Made by a program: the position numbers and the translations under genes
Notes under the pieces: generated by a model
Databases searched by the model: none
Told to the model about the DNA's origin: nothing
Seen by the model: the letters and a program-made list of their open reading frames with translations, nothing else
NCBI GenBank assembly: GCA_021495925.1
Contig: JAKEKT010000006.1
Span: 310,001-374,000, forward strand
Length of the DNA: 64,000 nucleotides
Direction of reading: 5' to 3'
From: Diplodia intermedia
Lineage: Eukaryota > Ascomycota > Dothideomycetes > Botryosphaeriales > Botryosphaeriaceae
Part shown: positions 52,278 through 62,369 of the stretch, piece after piece
How the letters are laid out: each line of letters begins with the position of its first letter
Numbering within the stretch: position 1 is the stretch's first letter

Positions 52278-53470
52278 GATGAGGGCACGCACACGACCCG
52301 CCCAACCCCAAGAATCTGAAGGGCGACCAATGTGCTAAGAGAGCGGCATGCAATGTACGAGAAGTCAAAGGTCAAGATGGATGAAGAGAGCGTGATTGCA
52401 AGTGTGGATAAGGTTCAGAAAGATCAGAAAGTTACGCAGGAGTCAGGGTCCTTATCACAGCAAGACAGCCACACGGCAGTCGGCTGGCACATGAAAAGCC
52501 TCTAACGCGCAAATAAACCATGCTCGATACAGCATGTAGCGAGAGGGATGCGTAGAAGCCGCCACAGCCTAACGATATCCATGGCTTATGCCGAAGAAAA
52601 GCCTCCCAGATCCACAGCCGCGGGTAGAGATCTTTGGCACACACCTTTATTGGATCACCGGAGCGACATCCGGTTTGGCGAAGAGATGGCGGGCGGGGAA
52701 GCCGCTTCCGCCGGCATCTCAGCCGCTTATCGGGGCGCCATCGGGCTCGATATCTGGACAGACTAAAGAAAGTAATGGTTTAGCTTTGGCCCCCGGAACC
52801 CTAGGCCCGACGATGGCTCGCTCTCGGGCCAGCATTGAAGCGCTGGGACAAGACTCAGCTATCTCGCCCCTGAGAGAAGGAAAGGACCAATGTTTTGCCA
52901 CGCGTCGAGCCTGGTGGGCGAATGGTGGCTAGCTGGCGTTCGGCGGGTACTACTGAGCTATGCTAATATAACCACCGAGCCGTCCGGACGACTTCTGCCC
53001 AACAGTTTCGGGTATCAATGTCGGAGAACGGGGGATAATGCGTTTTCCAGAGCCTCGAAAGCAGCCGTACAAATCAGGGTGAACTCAACGCGTTAGCTGG
53101 AACAGTCGGAGTCATGTTCAAATCTCGTTACCCATGTATCTTTTGGCCTTATGTCTTAATCAATGCTTCAGCTGGTGGAAAAGTTTAGGTTTGATTGCTT
53201 CAAATTGGAGCTGGTTGAGATAATTCTCGGCGCGCAGGCATGTTGGCCTCACTGATCCGAAACACGAAATACTGGGCTCAAATTCAGAATGGAGAGTACA
53301 TGCCATACGATTCAAATACACATGTTCGTCCTACACCGTAATTGCACGATAATGCGGAGTGATACCAAATACTATTTGGGGCTGACTTCAACTGTAGCAT
53401 CGTTTCGTCGACGCTTTCGAAGATCAATGGTGAATTCGATAACCAATCTACTTACTACAAGCAAGTAAGC
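52278..53470. other. Intergenic, upstream of PTH11-like gene
   Basis: About 1.2 kb. The part near 52278-52500 should be the PTH11-like promoter. From 53100 the DNA is AT-richer and is the 3' flank of the F-box-like gene. Short frames only; no gene called. Confidence 0.5.
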
Positions 53471-54265
53471 TCATATCAACCCATTTGACTGCTGGATCGT
53501 TAACGTACCACGTTCAAGCATGTCAACGGAATTTGCCAACGTTCTGGCTTTCTGTAGAGCCTTTCGCTCTGCATTCTCCGTGTCTTCAGAAGCAGCATAT
53601 GCTTCCAACAACCTTTTCAACCTAAAGACCGCTTTGTCCCATCCTGTGAGCTCTATCGTACCCTTGAAGTCGAGTTCGTTCAGGACTACAATGAACTCTT
53701 CGAATATTGTTTTCCGCCGGCGAAAGCTGTCGAGGTGGAAAGATATGTTGGTAACATTACCCCGTAAAAAGTCGACAGTGGTTTGAAGCGATTTTTCCCC
53801 TCGATACTCGCGATTTTCGAACATGTTGTAAACAAAGCGCAAGCGCCCCATAAACAAGGGTAGACATTCCCTGCGGATGGCACGCGATACTGCGTTGAGA
53901 GGGCAGTACAACTTTTTGCCCCTTGCTATTGGATCTCTTGTATGGCGTCTCACCCTCCGGGAGACCTGAAGTTCACCGGGAGCCTCCGCCTTTCTCAGCC
54001 GAACGACGTTCTCGACTGAGAATCTCTTATTAGCAAGTGTGCTGTCAAGAACATACTCATAAACAAGATTGCGTAGCTCTCCTGGAAGGTCCATGAATCG
54101 GAATGGAGTTTTGATAAACGTGCGGGTGTTGTGTCGCCTCGCAATGCTCGTGTGACTACTACTTTTAGTCTGATCCATGGAAGACGCCATCGAAGCGCAC
54201 GAGCCGGTCTCCCGAGCTTTGGTCGAAGTTCTGAGGCTGTATACATCCCTCAATGGTTGAGACAT
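53471..54265 (-). CDS. 2EXR/F-box-like protein (264 aa)
   Basis: Single exon. After a polar N-terminus of about 55 residues comes RFMDLPGELRNLVYEYVL, the hallmark of a very common fungal F-box-like (2EXR) domain. The rest (NAVSRAIRRECLPLFMGRLRFVY, then helices with VTNISFHLDSF) fits that family, whose members commonly have this length and unknown function. Some such proteins may act as substrate receptors, but this cannot be shown here. Tandem with the PhyH gene, 279 bp apart. Confidence 0.8.
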   Translation of the reverse strand: MSQPLRDVYSLRTSTKARETGSCASMASSMDQTKSSSHTSIARRHNTRTFIKTPFRFMDLPGELRNLVYEYVLDSTLANKRFSVENVVRLRKAEAPGELQVSRRVRRHTRDPIARGKKLYCPLNAVSRAIRRECLPLFMGRLRFVYNMFENREYRGEKSLQTTVDFLRGNVTNISFHLDSFRRRKTIFEEFIVVLNELDFKGTIELTGWDKAVFRLKRLLEAYAASEDTENAERKALQKARTLANSVDMLERGTLTIQQSNGLI

Positions 54266-54544
54266 CGTCGCGGTTGCCTCTGTTGTCTGTGCGGTGCGAA
54301 TTTGATGGAGTTGGGCCAGTAGATCTAGTCGCGGGGTTGGGCTGTTTTTAAGTGGGTAAGCGTGGATAAATGGCGAATTCTTTATAGAAGTTTGTTAGGT
54401 TTTATTGTATTCATGTTTGTATATTCATTTTGATTGCCAGTGTAGCAAAGGGTGGAGGCGTTTGCTGAGCACGGAACACTAAACGTGTATCAAACGCGAA
54501 TGGGATACCTATTCGATACGGGCGGCATGAAACTGCGCTTTTCT

Positions 54545-55624
54545 CTATTCCAAGAGATACTCGGGAGACTGAAGATCCACCCAGCCCAGGTTCGGTTCGG
54601 ATTGCTTCCAGCCCAGGCGATCTTTCACCACCTGTGGGTAAGTCTTAACGTCTTCAATGGGGTATGACAAAAACGAGATTTCCTGACACGGTCAGCAGGT
54701 CTGGCCCAATCAGTTTGCGAAGTGCTGGACAAACCTCCTGCCTATACACTCCCGAGCAGCAGAACATGATATGCATGGTCCTGCTCCCATCTTTTTGACT
54801 GTACTGTCCGCCGCCGTGGTATAGGCTGCCAAGCATGATGAAGGCCTCGCCGACATTCAGGCAAGCATCCACAACGCCCTTGGTGCCGTCGGGACCGAAG
54901 TCAGGCTGCTCGTCTCCCCAGAGGTGGCTTCCAGGAACAACCCTCGTTGCACCATTCTCACGGTACGTATCACACCCAGGCACAAAGAGACCGAGAAGCA
55001 TGTCACGGTTCCGATGGTAGGCATCGACAGAGGCGTGGCGAGCATGATGATTCTTGTCGTCACGGTGCAGACGCTGGGCCGGTGTACCTGGCTGAATATC
55101 CATTGTGATGGCGATCGAGAGAAGCGGCTTAGACACGTTGACTGACGGCTCGTTCCCATACCAGCATTGCGTTTCCAGGGTGAGAAAGTGTTCAACTAGG
55201 TCCTGTTCAAGAGACAAAGTTGGCCATGGCACAGGATGGCCCTGGCAGTAAATCCAAGGCCGGGGGAGATGATATGAGAAGTAGTAGATTACCTGATACA
55301 AAGGGTCGGCGAAGTATTTTTCCCGCACCGTCATGCTTCTGCCGATCAGGCGGGTGCAGGTTTTGGTCCTTCCCTCCAGTGCTTGATAGGCTGTTGGCAA
55401 AGCTTGATGAGAGGTCTCGTCATGGCGGCAGACTCACCTCCAACCTTGGTTCCTTTGTCCTCTGCATTAAGATAGGGCTGGACCTCCCGCTTTGCCTGGG
55501 CCAAGGTATGCAGGTCGGTGAAGTTCTGGACAACTACACAGCCATCCTTCTCCAGAGCTGCAATGAAGTCGGCGCGCGGAGCCGAGTAGGGAAGACGGCG
55601 GATGGAGGGGGCGGGAGGCTGCAT
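54545..55624 (-). CDS. Phytanoyl-CoA dioxygenase (PhyH) family Fe(II)/2-oxoglutarate oxygenase
   Basis: Four exons: 55624-55438, 55390-55293, 55202-54735 and 54682-54545, giving 296 residues. The MQPPAPS start is chosen; an in-frame ATG 237 bp upstream would add 79 residues with no conserved look. The iron ligands are HRD (in AQRLHRDDKNHH) and a distal His (LYHGGGQYS), and RTMHIMFC with a downstream basic residue suits 2-oxoglutarate binding. The last exon was recovered from the family-like sequence LSYPIEDVKTYPQVVKDRLGW and LGWVDLQSPEYL; without that splice the frame would end in an unrelated tail. Fungal members hydroxylate small molecules in diverse metabolism, including secondary metabolites. 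Its promoter side carries the retrotransposon. Confidence 0.87.
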
Positions 55625-56154
55625 GACGGGCTGTGCAGCGGGACCAAACAGGGAACGGCAGAAGCAAAAAGCCGCAAATGGCGTGGGCGGGAGGTTTCGA
55701 AGTCCTACGACATGGATTATATTGTGGATGGCTGGGCGGGGTGGAAGAGACAGGGCCGATCGCGCCGGCAGCCCCGCCCTATCACGAAAGCTGGTCGTTA
55801 CATAAAACCGGCTGGCGCGCAGCTCGCATGCATCGTCGGTGGTGAGTGGGGGAGTTGCCAATGCATGTCACCGCTACTTTCGGGCGTGGTTGAGTCCACG
55901 TCCTGATGATTAAGGTTCCCCAGATCGGCCGGACCGAAGGCAGACAAAGGGGCCGCTCGGCGATCTCTCGTGGCGGGCGTGGCGGGAGAAGGGCGGAGCG
56001 ATTGCGCAGCGTTGACGGCAGAATTTTCTATAGACTTCTTGGCCGGCGGCCCTATGTTTCGGAGCCGTCTGCGGCAGCGGCATGACTGAGGTTGATTGGG
56101 GGCGGGGGGCTGTGAGACGGGCCGTCGAGGCTTGGTGTTTGCTGGGGGCTGTGC
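55625..56154. promoter_or_regulatory. PhyH promoter side, left of the retrotransposon
   Basis: About 530 bp of GC-rich DNA between the PhyH start and the target duplication. Long frames overlap but no gene is supportable. Before the insertion it joined the DNA at 61911-62369 as one divergent promoter of about 1 kb. Confidence 0.55.
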
Positions 56155-56159
56155 CAGAA
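56155..56159 (+). repeat. Target site duplication, left copy
   Basis: CAGAA directly before the left LTR; the same five bases follow the right LTR. Confidence 0.9.
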
Positions 56160-56356
56160 TGTTGGTGCCCCTGCACGGCCCCACCGGCAAGCAGGCACGG
56201 CATCTGCTTAGTCAGCCTATTCACCGCTCCTTGCGGCAGGTGGCCTATTACGGAACGCCACCGGCCCCTTGTTTAGTAGCTTAGATTACTACTATATAAG
56301 TAGCTTAGATAGCTTCTTAATTTAGTAGTAATTATTCGCACGCTTAGCGTTCTATA
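56160..56356 (+). repeat. Left LTR (197 bp)
   Basis: Starts TGTTGG; end reads TATA where the right copy has the usual CA. It differs from the right LTR at 16 positions, all transitions; at 14 of them this copy carries the T or A (mutated) state, all from position 88 of the LTR onward. Confidence 0.93.
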
Positions 56357-57307
56357 GATTATAAGTTCTCTTTAAACTTTCGTTCTTTATTCTTCGTTAT
56401 TTACCTATACGATTTATGCCGTTATTCGAGAAGTAGCCGTAGCGCTAGTTTTAATTAGATAGTCTACGATATCGTTATAGAGTCGTACGAAGATATCTCT
56501 ATAGATAATACGTCTATAAGTACTTCTTCGTTCTAGTCGATAATAATCTAAGCGACGATACTCTCGGCTAGTTAACTCGACGTCTTCTAGGCCTAAGACG
56601 ATTTAGTATAGCTACTAAAGATATCGTCTACTCTTACTAGCCTAGAAAACTATCTTCTCTAGCGTAATAAGCTTCTCGTCGTTACGCGTATTTAAGGCCT
56701 CGTTATATAGCTTAAGTATAAGCTTCTTTCTACTAACATCTACGACGAGAGGTAACGAATCTACTAGATAATACTTTAAGAGAAGATAATATAGCTATTA
56801 CGTAAGAGCATCGTATTAAGTATCTATAACTTCGCCGCGAGAGACGGCGAGTTACCCTATACGATCTTTATAAAGATTAGAATATCTATAGATATCTAAA
56901 GATCTCTCGATCTATAGTAGTAAGCGTTTAATCTATTTAGAAAGAACGTTAAGCTAGATACGTCTATAAAAGACTATATTCTTATCTTTTAAAATAAATT
57001 ACGTTATCTAGAGAATTAGAGTATTAAGATATCTAAGGGCTTTATTCTCTTATATCTTCTATATACTATAAATAGAACTTAATAGGCTTCTTAGCGATAG
57101 CTTATTACTTATAACTAGTAGTAGTACACGTTACTATAGGCCTATTCGAACTCTATAGACCTTATATAAGAGATCGTATAGTAATTTATTTATATATAAG
57201 AAGACCTCTTATATTAGATCTATTCTATCGTACCCGTATCTAGTAACGATAATAAGTAAAATAAGATCGCTAAGAATATCTCTAAGAGATCGTCTTTCGA
57301 TACCTCT

Positions 57308-60300
57308 TACTTATACTATAAGAAGATAAGTTATTAGAGTAACGACTACTAGACTAAATACTCTAATTTACGTTCTAAATAACTTAAGAAGAAGAAGAAA
57401 TCTAAGATAATTAAGAACGTTAACTTTACTAAAGTAATAGAGATCGTCTCGATAGCTCTTTACTAGGCGATACTTATCTAAAATATTACTAAGAATTAAA
57501 TCCTCGATTCTAGCGTAATAATATATATAATATGCGATCTTTTACTTCTCTACGATACTAGAAATATTAATCTATTTATATAGAGCCTTATAGACTTTAT
57601 AAAGACGTCTAAAATCGGCACTATTAAGATATCGTATTAGTTAAGTACGAGCTAGATAACCCGTCTAGTATTAGATAAGATATTATACGTGTCTTTAATA
57701 TCGTATAATCTTATATCGCTCTCTCGTCTACGCCGCTACGGCGCCTAGATAAATACTATAAGCGATAAGCTACTTAATCGAAATAATCGCGAGATCGTCT
57801 AGACTTCTATATAGTAAGACTTATACGTTCTTCGCTAGTATAACCCTATAATATCTATAGATATTATAATATCTATAACGACTACGGTAGCTACGCCGTA
57901 GTAGGTCTTATCGTAGGTCTTAGAACGACTTATAGTAGCGGCTCTTATCGCTTACTACTCGATAAAGCGAGTCTTACTAGAGGACTAGTATTATCTAATA
58001 AGTTATATAAATAAGAAGATACTTCTTAAGCTTTCTAAGCTTATAGAAGAATATATCTTAATAATATATAAGCTTAATCTATGCTATATATATCTTATAA
58101 GTAATCTCTCGCGGGCATCTATATCTTATAGATACGAGTAAGCTTCTTACTCGTTTTAACGGTTATTTCTCGACTTTTTTAGCGTAGAACTACGCGGGTT
58201 AAACGAAAAATCGTTCGTTCTATTAATAATCGATAATTATTTACGATATCGTTAGGTTCTCTTTATTAGTAAGAGCCACGTAATACTTCTAGTATAAAAC
58301 GTCTAGCTTCTTAAACGATAGCGAGAGTACTAGAAGGTCGCTATTACGTATATACGTATTAATAACGACTCTTCTTAGATATCGCTAGCCGAAGAGCTTA
58401 TCTAGTAGAATATTAAGATTAAATAGACTATTTCTTACTATCTCTAGTAGAACGATATATCTAAAAGAGAAGTATATATAGTTATAAAGTACGCGCGGGT
58501 ACTTCTTTACGAGGTTTACTTTACGCTTATTAAGCGTTTAGAACTTAAGCTAGAGTAGTAGAGGTTTCTATAGCTAGAGACGATACGCTATTAAGTATAC
58601 GTCTATAATAGAACTTTAACACGCGCGAATAAAGATATAAGAACGCCGTATAAGCTTCTCTATAAGAAGAAGTTTTACGTAGATAATCTTTATCTATTTA
58701 GAGTAGTTACTTATATATACGTGCCTCTAAACACGCGTGCGGTAGATATACGTCCGCTAGAACGTCTATAGAAGATGGCCTTACGCGTTTAGATAGGGCT
58801 CTTTATAAGCTACGAAGAAGAGATAATTTAGCGTATATATCTACTATAGTAGAAACGTATTAAACGCACGCGTAGTACTCGTATCTTAACGATAGGTCTC
58901 TTAGAAGAGTAATTACTCTTAATAGATAACCTCGCTCTTAACGTTTCTCTTATAGTAGTATTCGACGAGATATACGATACGACTCTATATAGTTCTACGC
59001 TTTCGCTAGTACCGGCGAACGCGTTTAACGAATCTATAGAACTATTCGATCGACCGTAGTTACTACTAGTTTAACTATTATTCTTATCTTTAGTAGAGAT
59101 AAAATCTAGTATTAAGGCTAGTAACGAGAACCCGATCGCTAAGACGATAGAATCTAGGCCCGTGCCCGAAGAGCCGCCTTATCGTTTATTCTAAGTAGAT
59201 AGCGCTAAATCTATTTAAGTAAGCGCTAAACCTACTATAGTAGTTTTTAACGTTATTAAACTCTACGTTCTTCTAAGCGAGAAATAGACCCGGTCGTAGA
59301 ACTCTATAAATTTACTTTAAATAGTAAAATACTATAATATTAAACGAACTAGCACGGCTATCGTATCTACGAAAGCTACTTCTTTACTCTTAGAAGATAG
59401 AACTTACTAGATACTAGATTAAATAAACGATATTAAACCCTCGCCTTAATATATAATCGAATACGCTCTAGATAAACTTTATCTCTTACCCGTTATTTTC
59501 GCTAAACGTCTTCTTCTAAACTATCTTATTAAAGATATTTCTAAACCTAAATCTAAGCGCTTAAGAACTTTTATAATATAGATAATCGCCGTAATAATCG
59601 CGCACGTAGTAGATAGCGGTAGTATCGACTCTATTAATATTAAATCTCGTAAACTAAAGGCCGCTATAGTCTTATCTAACTAGTCTAATTAGAAAGATAC
59701 TTATAAGCGCGAGTTAACCTCGCTAAACTAGCTAGATTTCTAAACTCTCGTACCGCGGTCTATCGACGCTAAGGTTATTTCTAGTAAGTAGGTCTTTCGC
59801 ATAAAGAAGAATAAATACGATAATATCTAATAATATAAGATACGCTAGATCGTATATAGTAATCTTTAGAAGTAAGGCTTCTTAGATAATACCTTCGCTA
59901 GTACGGTCTATATAATAATCTTTAGAATAATAATCGCTCTCTACGTCTCTTTAGACTAGTAGATAACCTACTACGATATTAGTATAGCGTTTCTTTAAGA
60001 TAATCTAGATTTATAGATAATATATATTTAGTAATCTCGTAGCTTTAAGAACTCTAATAAGTCTTATAAGGTCTATCTACTTCGTAAGACGTTATACGAG
60101 CTTTACGAAGCTTCGCGCCTCTAGTTTAAACGACTCGCTTTATTTCTTCTCTTAATAGAGTTTAAAGCGACTACCGCGAATTCTTATCTATATACGAGAG
60201 ATAACTACTAGTTATTAGTATACGTAGATAACCTACTTATTACCGCCGTAATACTAAAGAAGCGTTAGAAGATTACTACTACTATTTATAGTAAGTTTAT

Positions 60301-60893
60301 CGCGAAGAACCTCGGTCTTCTCTCTTACTACTACGGTATAAGGGTCGTCTAGTATAAAGACGATAGTATATTACTACTTTAAGACGCTTATATTAAATAT
60401 CTACTATAGCGCTTTAGTATAAACATCTATAAGGCGGTAAGATACCTTATATAGTAGAATAGAAGTGCACGAACTAATAACTATTAGCCCTTAGATAAGA
60501 CGATATAATAATACGCTAAACTTACTAGTTATCTTCTCTAGCTAAACGTCGCTACTAGACCTAATATCTTCTTCGCTATAACGTTTAGTACGCGCTAGAC
60601 GTTTAATCTAATAGATAAGAACTACGCGTAGATAAAAATAGTACTATAATATCTTTTAGATACTTATATACTTATTTTACGTTATAGGCCTCGCCTATCT
60701 ATTCTCTTAGAGTGATTAGATTCTTTATATATCGACGACTTTAATACTAGAAGAAGTAGTATAGATATACTATTTACGATCGTCGATAGCTCTATTATAT
60801 AGAAGACTAGATTATAATATATAGTAACCCTCTTATTATTTAAAGCTAAATACGTTATTCTCTCGCACGCCTCGCGAAAGTATATCTATATAA
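57308..60893 (+). pseudogene. Decayed gag-pol of the copia element
   Basis: No intact reading frame. Recognisable traces, read through stops: a CCHC-type spacing near 57308-57349 in which Cys codons have become Tyr codons; an RT segment near 59970-60000 (IAFL, DNL); a LYELYEASRL-like match to the copia LYGLKQ block near 60090-60120; the polymerase box near 60221 reading YVDN instead of YVDD; and RNase H YVILSHASRKY near 60850-60885. The order supports copia. Integrase was not located with confidence. Confidence 0.75.
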
Positions 60894-61700
60894 GAAACCT
60901 TCTTTAGAAGCTTAGTAGGCTTTAGAAAGAATCTACTACGATCTATAACGATAATCTTAAGACCGTAGAGTTTACTAATAACCCTACGATAATCTTTTCT
61001 AGAATACGTTATATTAACGTTTACTACTACTTCTTACGTAAGAAGATAGCGGAGAATATTATTTATATTTAGTAGATTTCTACGATTCTTATAGTAGCTA
61101 ATAGCCTTACTAAGCCGCTAGTAGATACTCTATTCGATAACTTTATTCGCCTACTAGATATAGAGTAGGTCTAATAACACTATAAGAATCTATTCTATTA
61201 GGCGTTAGATAGCTACGAAAGCTACGTCGCGGCGGTAATCTTTCTTATTTAATATTATAAGGGTTCTACTATCTAATTTAGAGTCTAATAGAGGTACGCG
61301 CTTCTTTCTCGCTACTATCGTCTAGAGAGTATATAAATCTTTCTTCTTATATTCTACTATCTTCTCTTCTTTAATATTACGATCGTCTCCCGCGAGAGAA
61401 AGAGTAATAATTATTACTCGTAATAATAAGTAGAGTTTCTAGTCTTAGATAACGGTTCTTCTCTTTACGCTTACTTATCTAAATAAGAATATTACTACGT
61501 TATAAACGGCTTAGAATATTAACGTTCTATTATAAATAGTTTAGAATATTAACTTCGGCCGCTTAAGAAAGTAACTAGCGCGTTTTATACTTATTTTATA
61601 TAGCTTATTACGCGTTATATTTATTTTCTTTATCTCTCGTTACTTAGTTAAAACCTTAATACCACGGCTAGTAGGCCTTACGATAGCCTCTACCTTCTTA

Positions 61701-61708
61701 GGGGGGAG
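61701..61708 (+). other. Polypurine tract of the retrotransposon
   Basis: GGGGGGAG immediately before the right LTR, the plus-strand primer site expected there. Confidence 0.75.
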
Positions 61709-61905
61709 TGTTGGTGCCTCTGCACGGCCCTACCGGCAAGCAGGCACGGCATCTGCTTAGTCAGCCTATTCACCGCTCCTTGCGGCAGGTGGCCTGTTAC
61801 GGAACGCCACCGGCCCCTTGTTCAGTAGCTCAGATTACTGCTATATAAGCAGCTTAGATAGCTTCTCAATTCAGCAGTGATCGTTCGCACGCTTGGCGTT
61901 CCACA
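61709..61905 (+). repeat. Right LTR (197 bp)
   Basis: Runs from TGTTGG to CCACA. Nearly unmutated; only positions 11 and 23, close to the interior side, carry T against C in the left copy. A TATA box (TATATAAG, 61842-61849) sits inside and would be the element's promoter; it points toward the gene at 62370. Confidence 0.93.
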
Positions 61906-61910
61906 CAGAA
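61906..61910 (+). repeat. Target site duplication, right copy
   Basis: CAGAA directly after the right LTR, identical to the left copy. Confidence 0.9.
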
Positions 61911-62369
61911 TGCGTACCCGGGCTCCACCCGTGCGCAAGCCCAAGTGCGCAGCGAGGCAGACTGCGACTCGCGCCTTCCCCTCGCGGCTGTCTGGCGGAG
62001 CTGCGGACGCCGCGGGTCGATGATGCATCTTTCTGACGAGAGCGCGCAAAGGCACCGAAGATATAGGCCGCAGCGGCGGCGGACGCGCGGTTTTGGCCGG
62101 TTTCTAATCCTGCGGGGGGCGCGTTGACGGTTGGTTGCGGTCGCGGTTGGTTGCGGATCCCAATCACAAGCGAGAGGGCGCGCGTCATACTAAGCCTGCG
62201 CAAGGCCGCTCCTTGCTCCCTCACAGCCTCACACGACGCGTGCTCGACTTGTCCATAATGCACTGGCGCCCCGGCCTGCCTCCACCAAGCAACGCTCTTT
62301 CGTCCCATCCCCCGTCCACCACGTCTCTTTTCTCCCCAGAGCCCGTCCTGGCCACCGTGACATGACGCA
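61911..62369. promoter_or_regulatory. Promoter side of the rightmost gene
   Basis: 459 bp of GC-rich DNA between the retrotransposon and the next start codon, with pyrimidine-rich sequence at 62260-62340. It shows no RIP-like decay. Confidence 0.55.

Larger units (their letters stand above)
56160..61905 (+). mobile_element. Ty1/copia-type LTR retrotransposon, RIP-inactivated
   Basis: A full element of 5746 bp with 197-bp LTRs at both ends, a 5-bp target duplication and a purine tract (GGGGGGAG, 61701-61708) before the right LTR. The interior has no long frame because stop codons crowd every frame, and CA and TG dinucleotides are almost absent by eye while CG remains; this is the RIP pattern hitting both strands. 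Relics of coding order on the plus strand are a zinc-knuckle-like array of altered Cys/His codons near 57308-57349, reverse-transcriptase motifs near 59970-60232 and an RNase H motif near 60843-60893. RT and RNase H next to the right end place integrase upstream, which is copia order. It cannot encode active proteins. Confidence 0.93.

Noticed and set aside
56282..61700. Search for intact genes, tRNAs or a CRISPR-like array in the TA-rich repetitive-looking block
   Set aside because: The block is explained by a RIP-decayed retrotransposon; repeated short words such as TATAG reflect dinucleotide bias, not spaced direct repeats.
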